IMG/VR virus record: IMGVR_UViG_3300009168_000079 | Span: 1-37,026 of that record | Source: a virus | Direction: 5' to 3' (one strand) | DNA length: 37,026 bases | Shown here: positions 30,898 through 37,026 of the stretch, one piece after another | Layout: each line of letters begins with the position of its first letter | How positions within the stretch are numbered: position 1 is the stretch's first letter | Position numbers and translations under genes: made by a program | The notes under the pieces: model-generated | Told to the model about the DNA's origin: nothing | The model's input: only the letters and a program-made list of their open reading frames with translations | Database searches by the model: none

Positions 30898-31669
30898 TTA
30901 TGTCGGCTCGTCCGACGCCAAGCGCATCCTCGATGGAGACTGGCTCGCGCTCTATCAGGAGAAGATCGGCGAGCGCCCGCCCGAGAACCTCGACCACAAT
31001 TTCCAGGTGCAGCTCGGCATCCTGACCGAGAAGTTCCACATCCACTGGCTCAACAAGCACTGCGACTTCGACATCGTGCCGCAGCCGGCGCTGATGCGGA
31101 TGCCCGGACACCAGCCGATCGGCGCCCACCTCGACGGCTTCGACCGGGTGCGCAACACCTTCGTCGAGGTCAAGCACAGCAACGCGCGCGCCAGCCGCGA
31201 GACCATGGTCGACTGGTACCAGCCGCAGATCGCTCACCTGTGCAACGTCGAGGAGAAGGACGGCGGCGTGCTGTCGTTCATCGCCGGCAACGAGGCGCCG
31301 CAGTGGTTCATGATGGAGCCGAGCAAGGCGTACCGCGCCGCCCTGCTGGAGATGGAGCTGGCGTTCTGGTGGCACGTCGCCAACCGCGAGCCGCCCAACG
31401 TGCTGATGATGGAGCCCAAGCTCGAGCAGCTGAAGAAGGCGGCGAAGGATGTGCGCCTCGACGGCATGCGCGCGGTCGACATGAACATGAGCAACGAGTG
31501 GGCGACACATGCCACCGACTACCTGCTCAACAAGGGCGCGGCCGAGATCTTCGAGAAGGCGAAGAAGGGGCTGAAGGAAATGGTGGCGCCCGACGTGCGC
31601 GAGGCCAGCGGCTTCGGCATCTGCATCAAGCGGTCGAAGTCCGGCTCGCTGCTGATCTCGGAGGCGTGA
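30878..31669 (+). CDS. YqaJ-like PD-(D/E)XK exonuclease
   Basis: This 263-residue protein begins with TTG at 30878, which has AGGAG seven bases upstream; ATG 30884 is the alternative. YqaJ/lambda-exonuclease core residues are visible: Glu51 in LGILTEKF, Asp86 in GAHLDGF, and Glu97-x-Lys99 in FVEVKHSN, with QIAHLCN as the downstream helix. It would resect double-stranded ends to give single strands for the ERF annealing protein encoded 600 bases downstream, forming a Red-like pair. The product is cytoplasmic and probably used in replication by recombination. Confidence 0.85.
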   Translation: MTMSRSDYVGSSDAKRILDGDWLALYQEKIGERPPENLDHNFQVQLGILTEKFHIHWLNKHCDFDIVPQPALMRMPGHQPIGAHLDGFDRVRNTFVEVKHSNARASRETMVDWYQPQIAHLCNVEEKDGGVLSFIAGNEAPQWFMMEPSKAYRAALLEMELAFWWHVANREPPNVLMMEPKLEQLKKAAKDVRLDGMRAVDMNMSNEWATHATDYLLNKGAAEIFEKAKKGLKEMVAPDVREASGFGICIKRSKSGSLLISEA

Positions 31670-31670
31670 G

Positions 31671-32009
31671 GTGAAGCACCCCTATCCCGAGAACCCCGGA
31701 TGGAAGGACGCGACGGTCTCGAAGGATAACGCCGAGGCCAACCGCGTCCGCTTCAACCGCATGCAGGCGCGGGTGCTGCGGCTCTACTACGCCGGCTTCA
31801 TCGGCACTGCCGACGAGGCAGCGGTCCGCCTCGGCATCTCGCTCCTGTCCTCCCGCCCCCGCTGCACCGAGCTCGTCAAGATGGGCTACCTGCAGAAGGC
31901 GAAGAGAGACCGCTCGAGGCCGGGCCGCCATGCCTGGATCCTCGCCGCCACGCTGGCGCCGCTCGATCTCGACGACCTGTTCAGCAATGCGGAGGACGCC
32001 GATGCCTGA
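31671..32009 (+). CDS. Winged-helix DNA-binding-like protein
   Basis: This 112-residue protein has a central RVLRLYYAGFIGTADEAAVRLGIS, then SRPRCTELVKMGYLQKAKR: a winged-helix pattern with recognition helix and wing (about 35-82). Such domains are common in small phage regulators and replication accessory proteins. The start is GTG 31671, one base after the exonuclease stop. An acidic tail (DLDDLFSNAEDADA) ends the protein. Confidence 0.72.
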   Translation: MKHPYPENPGWKDATVSKDNAEANRVRFNRMQARVLRLYYAGFIGTADEAAVRLGISLLSSRPRCTELVKMGYLQKAKRDRSRPGRHAWILAATLAPLDLDDLFSNAEDADA

Positions 32010-32193
32010 CAAGTGCAGCAACTGCGGCGGCCACGGCCTGGTGCTCGGCAATGCCGGCGAGCCGGACGACTGCAGGGAATGCGGCGGCACTGGCTGGGTG
32101 CGCAAGCGCAACAGCAAGGGTCGCTTCGTCAAGGAAGACGACGGCCAGCCCGACGAGCAACAGGAGTGGCACGACTATGACCCCGACTGCTGA
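32002..32193 (+). CDS. DnaJ-type zinc-ribbon peptide
   Basis: This 63-residue protein has two CxxCxGxG units (CSNCGGHG at 5-12, CRECGGTG at 24-31), the same as the zinc-binding repeats of DnaJ. A basic linker and acidic C-terminus follow. It may stabilise or chaperone a replication protein, or bind single-stranded DNA. The start overlaps the preceding stop by eight bases. It is clearly a zinc protein; function is unknown. Confidence 0.78.
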   Translation: MPDKCSNCGGHGLVLGNAGEPDDCRECGGTGWVRKRNSKGRFVKEDDGQPDEQQEWHDYDPDC

Positions 32194-32221
32194 AGCAGTC
32201 ACAACCAAGGAGAGAACTATC

Positions 32222-32845
32222 GTGGCAGAAAAAATCAGGACGCTTTTGCAGCGGCTCGCCGCCGTGCAGGGCGAGGTCGACTACATCCAGAAGGAGAAGA
32301 AGGCGGGCATGCGCTACTCGATCGTCAGCCATGACGCCGTCACCGCCAAGGTGCGGCCGCTGATGGTCAAGCACGGGGTGCTCTACTACCCCGTCTTCCT
32401 CAAGACAGAACAAGTCGGCAACCGCACGCAAGCCATGATGATCATGCGCTTCGTCAGCGTCGATGATGCGCAGGACTACATCGAGGTGCATACCGCCGGC
32501 TACGGCATCGACGACCAGGACAAGGGGCCGGGCAAGGCGATCAGTTACGCCGTCAAGTACGCCCTGCTCAAGACGCTCGGCCTCGAGAGCGGCGACGATC
32601 CCGACGAGGATCAGGACACCGTCCACGTCAACCCTGCCGACGAGCACAACCTGGCCATGGCCGCGTTCGAGGCGGACATCGCGCTGGCCGACGACGTCGT
32701 GCTGCTCGAGATGACGGCGGCCAAGCACAAGGTGGCGATCGAGAAGGCGACCGCCGTCAACAAGGCGCGCGTGCTGCTGGCAAGGCAGGCCTACGCCCAG
32801 AAACTCAAGGTCCTGAAGGACCAGCTGAAGGAGAAGACACAATGA
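32222..32845 (+). CDS. ERF-family single-strand annealing protein
   Basis: This 207-residue protein has YIQKEKKAGMRYSIVSHDAVTAKVRPL (about 21-46, in part) and then YYPVFLKTEQVGNRTQ. GPGKAISYAVKYALLKTLGL, preceded by GYGIDDQDK, is the defining ERF core. The C-terminus is helical and charged. It anneals complementary single strands made by the YqaJ-like exonuclease. GTG 32222 is preferred because AAGGAG lies nine bases upstream; the ATG at 32177 overlaps the zinc-ribbon gene. SSB follows with an ATGA overlap. Confidence 0.88.
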   Translation: MAEKIRTLLQRLAAVQGEVDYIQKEKKAGMRYSIVSHDAVTAKVRPLMVKHGVLYYPVFLKTEQVGNRTQAMMIMRFVSVDDAQDYIEVHTAGYGIDDQDKGPGKAISYAVKYALLKTLGLESGDDPDEDQDTVHVNPADEHNLAMAAFEADIALADDVVLLEMTAAKHKVAIEKATAVNKARVLLARQAYAQKLKVLKDQLKEKTQ

Positions 32846-33291
32846 GCGGCGTCAACAGGGTCACGCTGATCGGCAGGCTGGGCAAGGATCCCGAGTCCAA
32901 GCAGACCAGGGCAGGCAAGGAGTTCTGCAGCTTCTCGATGGCCACGTCGAAGAAGATCGGCGAGGAGGAGAAGACCCAGTGGCACAACGTGGTGGTGTGG
33001 TCGGAGCACAACGCCAAGTACCTCGTCGACTTCGCCGTCAAGGGCACGATGGTCTACATCGAGGGCGAGATCGAGTACCGCAAGTACACCAAGCAGGACG
33101 GCAGCGACGGCTACGCCACCGACATCATCGTCGGACAGTACGGCGGCACCGCGCAGATCCTGTTCGACGGCAAGGGGAGGGCGGGCAACGAGCCCGCCAC
33201 CACCAGGCCGAGCGCAAGAACCAAGACGGCGCCGCCCAAGCAGGCGGACACCACCTACGCCGAGGATCTCGACGACGAGATCCCGTTCTAA
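32842..33291 (+). CDS. ssb: Single-stranded DNA-binding protein
   Basis: This 149-residue SSB has a standard OB fold: VNRVTLIGRLGKDPE at the start, FSMATSKK, WHNVVVW and VKGTMVYIEGEIEYRKY. A linker (about 115-140) and the conserved acidic tip DDEIPF follow, which in host SSB binds recombination and replication partners. It protects single strands for the ERF protein and the host replisome. ATG overlaps the ERF stop. Confidence 0.95.
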   Translation: MSGVNRVTLIGRLGKDPESKQTRAGKEFCSFSMATSKKIGEEEKTQWHNVVVWSEHNAKYLVDFAVKGTMVYIEGEIEYRKYTKQDGSDGYATDIIVGQYGGTAQILFDGKGRAGNEPATTRPSARTKTAPPKQADTTYAEDLDDEIPF

Positions 33292-33334
33292 AAACCGCGA
33301 TTAAACTGGACTACCCAACGAAGGAGAAATGTGC

Positions 33335-33580
33335 ATGCCCGACGAAATGGAAGACGCCATCGGCAAGGCGATAGCCGACATGAAGGAGGATGGGCCGCGA
33401 CAGAAACAGCCGGCCAACCTGATCGAGCACAACATTGCGCAGGTGCAGCGCATCATCGCCAACCTCGACGGCCAGCGTGACCAGCTGGAGACCGAGATCG
33501 CCGAGCGCACCACTCGGCTGCGCCATGTCCGCGCTTCGCTCGAGGCGTTCGGCTTGGCCATCGAAAGGCTGCGGCCATGA
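33335..33580 (+). CDS. Coiled-coil small protein
   Basis: This 81-residue protein, starting PDEMEDAIGKAIADMKE, has a long helix of heptad character at about 28-70 (VQRIIANLDGQRDQLETEI). ATG 33335 has AAGGAG at eight bases; ATG 33329 is too close to that site. The stop overlaps the next ATG. It probably forms a dimer; function is unknown. Confidence 0.75.
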   Translation: MPDEMEDAIGKAIADMKEDGPRQKQPANLIEHNIAQVQRIIANLDGQRDQLETEIAERTTRLRHVRASLEAFGLAIERLRP

Positions 33581-33888
33581 GCAACTTTCCGATCGTCAAC
33601 ATCAACGGCGACAGCGTGGAGACGCTGCTCGCCCAGCACCACGCCGTCTACAAGCAGGCGCTGCTGCTGAAGGAGGCGCTGTCGAAGGCGTCTCCGCACG
33701 GCCGCAACTACCAGACGGTGGAGTGGAGCCGCTACGCTAAGGCCCGCGACGAGTGGCTCTACCTCAACAACCTCGCCGACGAGATCAAGGTGTGGGCCGA
33801 CACCACCCTCAACGACCTGATGCGGCAGGCGCACGGGCGCATGTCGAGCCAGAAGGTGGGCGAGATCGCCCTGCGGGTGATGAAGTGA
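33577..33888 (+). CDS. Small helical unknown protein
   Basis: This 103-residue protein, starting SNFPIVNINGDSVETLL, is mostly helical with basic patches (KEALSKASPHGRN, RQAHGRMSSQKVG). Start and stop overlap both neighbours (ATGA and GTGA). No family is recognised. Confidence 0.75.
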   Translation: MSNFPIVNINGDSVETLLAQHHAVYKQALLLKEALSKASPHGRNYQTVEWSRYAKARDEWLYLNNLADEIKVWADTTLNDLMRQAHGRMSSQKVGEIALRVMK

Positions 33889-34064
33889 TCGGCCCGCTGT
33901 ACCTGGGCGACGGCGTCTACGCCACCACTGACGGCTACTCGATCGAGCTCAGGCTCAACAGCCACAACGATCAGGTCGTCGTCTACCTCGAGCCGAGCGT
34001 GATGGATGCGCTGGTCCTCTACTACGAGCAGCTCAAGAAGGCACACAAGGAGGCTGGCCGATGA
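33885..34064 (+). CDS. Small beta-helix-beta protein of unknown function
   Basis: This 59-residue protein, starting with GTG, carries GPLYLGDGVYATTDGYSIEL followed by VVVYLEPSVMDALVLYY. This is a pattern I recognise as a recurrent small phage protein of unknown role. The GTG overlaps the previous stop, and the stop overlaps the next ATG. Confidence 0.78.
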   Translation: MIGPLYLGDGVYATTDGYSIELRLNSHNDQVVVYLEPSVMDALVLYYEQLKKAHKEAGR

Positions 34065-34150
34065 GCCCCATGATGTCGTTCGCCCTATTCATCGGCTTTG
34101 TAACGGCCGTTGGCATCACAGCCATAATGGTCGTTGGAGTGCTGCCATGA
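34061..34150 (+). CDS. 29-residue membrane peptide
   Basis: This frame is almost entirely one TM helix (FALFIGFVTAVGITAIMVVG). It overlaps both neighbours in the ATGA arrangement, which supports real translation despite its size. It lies directly before the antirestriction gene. Function unknown. Confidence 0.62.
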   Translation: MSPMMSFALFIGFVTAVGITAIMVVGVLP

Positions 34151-34974
34151 ACCAGCTGATCGAGCGCACGCTCGAAGACCTGGTCGAGCGGATCGAGAAG
34201 GGTACTGGCGACTGGATCCGTGACTGGGTTTCGGGGGGCGTGCCACGGAACTACACGACCAGTCGCCAATATCATGGAGTGAACATTCTCCTGCTGTGGG
34301 CAGCGAAGGAGAGGTCCGGCTACCCATCGAACGAGTGGGCAACTTACAAACAGTGGGCTGCGTCGGGCTTGCAAGTCAAGGCCGGCGAGAAGTCGAGCAC
34401 GATCTTCATCAGCAAGGATGCGCTGAAGAAGGGCGGCGATCGCGACAACCCCGACGACCACTACCGCCTGCTGCGCTGCGCCTTCGTGTTCAATGCGGCG
34501 CAGTTACTTGTCCCGCCGGACAGGGTGACAGAAGCTGTCACCTCGGTGCAACGTGACGAGGCATGCGAACGGCTGATCACAGCCACCGGCGCCGCGATCG
34601 CCGAGGGAGAGCAGCCGTTGTACAGGCCAGCGGCCGACACGATCCTCTGCCCTCCTCCCGAGAAGTTCGTGTCGGTCGAGGCATACTACGCCACGCTGTT
34701 CCACGAGCTGGTGCACTGGACCGGGCACAAGACCCGGCTCGCCCGCATCGAAACCTACGCCGACGAGGAGCTGGTCGCCGAGTTCGGGGCGGCGTTCGCC
34801 TGTGCCGAGCTACATGTAACTTACAGTAGCGACAACTTCGCAGCCTACCTCCGTGGTTGGCTGTCGAAGACCAAGGACAGGGGCGCCGCGCTGATGAAGG
34901 CGGCATCGCTCGCCTCGAAGGCGCACGAGTACATCATGTCCCACCAACAGAAGGAGGACGCCATCGCAGCATGA
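34147..34974 (+). CDS. ArdC-like antirestriction protein with zincin domain
   Basis: This 275-residue protein begins with an ArdC-type single-strand DNA-binding domain (IEKGTGDWIRDW, YHGVNILLLW, WATYKQWAASGLQVKAGEKSS; about 17-84). It ends with a zinc metallopeptidase domain containing HELVHWTGH (186-194) and the supporting EELVAEFGAAF (207-217). In plasmids ArdC protects incoming DNA from restriction and coats single strands. In this phage it could defend injected DNA or replicating single strands. ATG overlaps the preceding stop. There are multiple candidate dyads in the gene, but none is convincing as a regulator. Confidence 0.88.
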   Translation: MNQLIERTLEDLVERIEKGTGDWIRDWVSGGVPRNYTTSRQYHGVNILLLWAAKERSGYPSNEWATYKQWAASGLQVKAGEKSSTIFISKDALKKGGDRDNPDDHYRLLRCAFVFNAAQLLVPPDRVTEAVTSVQRDEACERLITATGAAIAEGEQPLYRPAADTILCPPPEKFVSVEAYYATLFHELVHWTGHKTRLARIETYADEELVAEFGAAFACAELHVTYSSDNFAAYLRGWLSKTKDRGAALMKAASLASKAHEYIMSHQQKEDAIAA

Positions 34975-35007
34975 CCGCAAGGTCGAACGACTACTGCATT
35001 TCGATAG

Positions 35008-35033
35008 CGGGGAGGTTGGAGCCTCCCCGTTTT
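35008..35033 (+). terminator. Rho-independent terminator or attenuator before the ParB-like gene
   Basis: CGGGGAGG (35008-35015) and CCTCCCCG (35022-35029) form a perfect eight-base stem around six bases, followed by TTTTCATTT. It lies between the ArdC-like stop and the ParB-like start and should reduce ParB-like expression from the long operon. Confidence 0.82.
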
Positions 35034-35057
35034 CATTTCAAGAAGGAGACGATCGCA

Positions 35058-36821
35058 ATGATCAACGTTCCACTGAAGTCACTGATCTTCGGTGGCGAGA
35101 TCGACAGTCGCACCGAGCAGACTGACATCACGTCGCTGACCAAATCCATCGAGGCACTCGGCCTCATCCTGCCGCTGTCGGTCATGCAGGTCGGTGACAA
35201 GTACCGTGTCATCGACGGCAACCGCCGTCTCGCCGCCCTCAAGATCGTGCACAAGGGGAAGAAGAATGTCGAGGTGCCGGTGCATCTCCAGGATGCTGAC
35301 ATTGACCAGTCGACAGCAAGAGCTCTGTCTCTCGCAGCCAACATCGAGCGGCTGCCGCTGCACCCGGCTGACCAGTACCAGGCCTTTGCGAAGATTGCCG
35401 CGGACGGCAAGGCGCTGGCTGAGATCGCCTCCATCTTCGGCATATCGGAAAGGGCGGTGAAGCAGCGCATGGCGCTGGGCTCGCTGCGCTTCGAGGTGCT
35501 CGACGCCTACCGCGCCGGCAGCCTGAGCCCTAAGCTGGCGCAGTTGATGACCCGCATCACGCCGGATCAGCAGTGGGAGGTCATGCTCACCGGCGAGAGC
35601 GACTGGCAGATGATCAACCGCATCCAGGCCATGACGAACACCGAGGCGCTGGCGCCGACCTGCGGGCTGGCCCGCTATATCACACGGGAAACCTACGAGG
35701 CGGCGGGCGGCACCTTCGTCACCGACCTGTTCGTCGAGGAGGGCAACGAGCTGTGGGCCGATCCGCAGCTGGCCAGTGCACTCGCCGACCAGATGCTAGT
35801 CGATGTGCAGCTCAAGACAGTCGACGAGGGCTGGCAGTTCTTCGAGCGCACCGACGAGTGGGTCGGGCAGAACTACATCCTCGAGGATCCGGCCGGCGAG
35901 CCGGTGCTGCTGGACGAGACGCAGATCGCCCGCGCCAACCTGCTGCGCAGCCAACTCGACGAGTTCGAGAAACTGTGGGCCGACGAGGAACGCGACGTAA
36001 CCGACGACGAGCGGCGTGAGATGAACGCTGTCGAGCACGAGCTGAACGGTCTCGAGGACGAGGTCCGTAGCTGGACCGACGAGCAGAAGGGCAGGCTCGG
36101 CGTGGTGGTCGACGCCCACTACACCGTCCACTATGGGGCGAAGCACAGGGAGGGGGCGAAGTCGGATAGTCAGTTATCATCCGTCGCTGACAAAGAGGAC
36201 AAGGCGCAGGCCCAATCCACCGCCGTGATGATGGAGCTGGACGCGCACCTGACCAACGGCGTGCGTGGTGCCTTGGTCGATCGGCCTGACATCGCGGTCC
36301 GCCTGCTCGCCCTCACCTTCCTGTCCGATTACTTCCTGCTCGACGACAAGCTGCGCCCCTTGCATGCGGGCGTCGGCATTCGCTGCGACTTCAGCGGCAA
36401 CGTGCTGCCGGCCAGCGAGTACGGGCTGCAGGACATACTCGATATCGCCAAGGCATCGGGACTTCTGAAGGCAAAAACTTTCGAGGCCAAGATGGTGTGC
36501 ACGACGAAGATGAGCGACCACGATATCAAGAAGATCATCACGTTCTTCGTGGCCCGCTCGATGATGAAGCAGCACCGCGGCAGCGACCTGGTCCTCTACC
36601 TCGACAAGGTCAAGGCACTGAAGATCCGGGACCACTTCACGCCGACGGTCGACAACCTGTTCGGTCGGCTGACCAAGGCGCAGCTGCAGCTGGTGATGAA
36701 GGAGGCCGGGCTGGCCGACGACATCTCCGACATGAAGAAGAAGGAGGCAGCCGAGTTCGTCGCTGCGCGGCTGCCCGCCGACTGGATCCCCGAGGCGATC
36801 AGGCCGACGAAGCCGACCTGA
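35058..36821 (+). CDS. Large ParB-like protein
   Basis: This 587-residue protein has the ParB N-terminal fold: SLTKSIEALGLILPLSVMQ, then YRVIDGNRRLAALK, where GNRR (54-57) matches the CTP-binding box of ParB/Spo0J. NIERLPLHPADQYQAF and a helix-turn-helix at about 118-139 (ALAEIASIFGISERAVKQRM) follow. The remaining 430 residues are unusual, being acidic and helical with a charged coil (about 300-345), and are not found in ordinary 300-residue ParB. ATG 35058 has AAGGAG at good spacing; an in-frame ATG at 34971 would require reading through the terminator. No ParA is present. The stop overlaps the endolysin 3' end on the opposite strand. Confidence 0.85.
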   Translation: MINVPLKSLIFGGEIDSRTEQTDITSLTKSIEALGLILPLSVMQVGDKYRVIDGNRRLAALKIVHKGKKNVEVPVHLQDADIDQSTARALSLAANIERLPLHPADQYQAFAKIAADGKALAEIASIFGISERAVKQRMALGSLRFEVLDAYRAGSLSPKLAQLMTRITPDQQWEVMLTGESDWQMINRIQAMTNTEALAPTCGLARYITRETYEAAGGTFVTDLFVEEGNELWADPQLASALADQMLVDVQLKTVDEGWQFFERTDEWVGQNYILEDPAGEPVLLDETQIARANLLRSQLDEFEKLWADEERDVTDDERREMNAVEHELNGLEDEVRSWTDEQKGRLGVVVDAHYTVHYGAKHREGAKSDSQLSSVADKEDKAQAQSTAVMMELDAHLTNGVRGALVDRPDIAVRLLALTFLSDYFLLDDKLRPLHAGVGIRCDFSGNVLPASEYGLQDILDIAKASGLLKAKTFEAKMVCTTKMSDHDIKKIITFFVARSMMKQHRGSDLVLYLDKVKALKIRDHFTPTVDNLFGRLTKAQLQLVMKEAGLADDISDMKKKEAAEFVAARLPADWIPEAIRPTKPT

Positions 36822-37026
36822 CAGCGTCGAGGAAATCCTCGTGATAGCCGGCGATCAGCTCGTCGCAGTCGTGCCCGTTGATGATGGTGCGGGCGCCGAG
36901 CGGATCGTCGGTGTCGTCGTTGAAATACTGGCCGAGCTTGGCCCCGGTGAACCAGCCTTCGGCCATGCCGCGAAACATAATGCGAGCAGCAACAAGGCTA
37001 TCAAGGGCAAGCTCGGGATGAATGAC
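36799..37026 (-). CDS. GH19-like endolysin (3' part; 5' part is at the left end)
   Basis: This carries the C-terminal portion of the endolysin (AEGWFTGAKLGQYFN, LGARTIINGHDCD, stop at 36799-36801). It includes 121 bases that duplicate the left end of the window. The 3' end overlaps the ParB-like stop by 23 bases in convergent orientation, leaving no room for an intergenic terminator. The NDDTDDPLGARTIINGHD-type turn is usual for GH19-like lysins. Confidence 0.88.
   Translation of the reverse strand, partial: VIHPELALDSLVAARIMFRGMAEGWFTGAKLGQYFNDDTDDPLGARTIINGHDCDELIAGYHEDFLDAVRSASSA
36906..37026. repeat. Terminal direct repeat, right copy
   Basis: Exact second copy of bases 1-121. Removing one copy gives a circle of 36,905 bp with all genes intact. 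Confidence 0.93.

Noticed and set aside
34195-34235. Copy of the GACTGGATCC motif of the control region inside the ArdC-like gene
   Set aside because: It encodes Asp-Trp-Ile residues typical of ArdC, so codon constraint explains the similarity.
34971-35058. Upstream in-frame ATG for the ParB-like gene
   Set aside because: It overlaps the ArdC-like stop, but the extension would be encoded through a strong terminator hairpin. The ATG at 35058 has its own AAGGAG site.
1-37026. tRNA genes, CRISPR arrays, insertion sequences, integrase or attachment site
   Set aside because: I saw no cloverleaf-like segment, regularly spaced repeats, transposase or integrase motifs on either strand.

Overview
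The window is one complete, tailed, short-tailed (podovirus-like) phage genome of high GC content. The first 121 bases are repeated exactly as the last 121, and the endolysin gene reads across this join. The molecule is therefore best read as a closed circle of 36,905 bp cut at an arbitrary point, most likely a circularly permuted or terminally redundant genome. GC-rich coding sequence, a DUF3309-type small protein and the general gene set suggest an alphaproteobacterial (Rhizobiales-like) host; that host call is inference. There are about 48 credible genes, tightly packed, mostly with 1-4 base stop/start overlaps.

Leftward arm (minus strand, about 26.6 kb down to 1 and across the join). Transcription order is: small terminase; five small genes (a zinc-ribbon peptide, an Ig-like domain protein, a coiled-coil protein and others); large terminase; two small virion-type proteins; T7-type portal; Bbp19-like protein; scaffold; GNAT-like protein; major capsid; an 80-residue protein; a strong terminator; tail tubular proteins A and B; three internal virion (ejection) proteins; a beta-helix tailspike; a short paralogous tail protein; a collagen-containing tail fibre; then a lysis cassette (one-TM protein, DUF3309-like two-TM protein, GH19-like endolysin). 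The ejection proteins carry three recognisable enzymatic signatures: a transglycosylase-like and an M15-like peptidase domain in one, and a zinc metallopeptidase motif in the other.

Rightward arm (plus strand, 27.09 to 36.82 kb). A single unknown early gene with its own terminator comes first, followed by an AT-rich promoter candidate and a 126-base imperfect hairpin. Then come about 20 genes: small unknowns and membrane peptides, a helix-turn-helix protein with a nested dyad just before an internal start, a DUF1064-type nuclease, two proteins that look like a replication-initiator / helicase-loader pair, a YqaJ-like exonuclease, a winged-helix protein, a DnaJ-type zinc-ribbon peptide, an ERF annealing protein, SSB, further small proteins, an ArdC-like antirestriction protein, a terminator and a large ParB-like protein. 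No DNA polymerase, RNA polymerase, primase, helicase, ligase or integrase is visible. The phage therefore appears to use host replication and transcription machinery, with its own initiator/loader and Red-like recombination proteins.

The two arms diverge from a control region at 26.62-27.09 kb, where the leader of the rightward gene is present as an inverted imperfect copy facing the leftward arm. They converge at the ParB and endolysin 3' ends, which overlap. The structured non-coding and regulatory elements (inverted leaders, 126-base hairpin, nested dyad, four-tract G-quadruplex motif after the small terminase gene, duplicated capsid 3' end) are the least explained parts of the genome.
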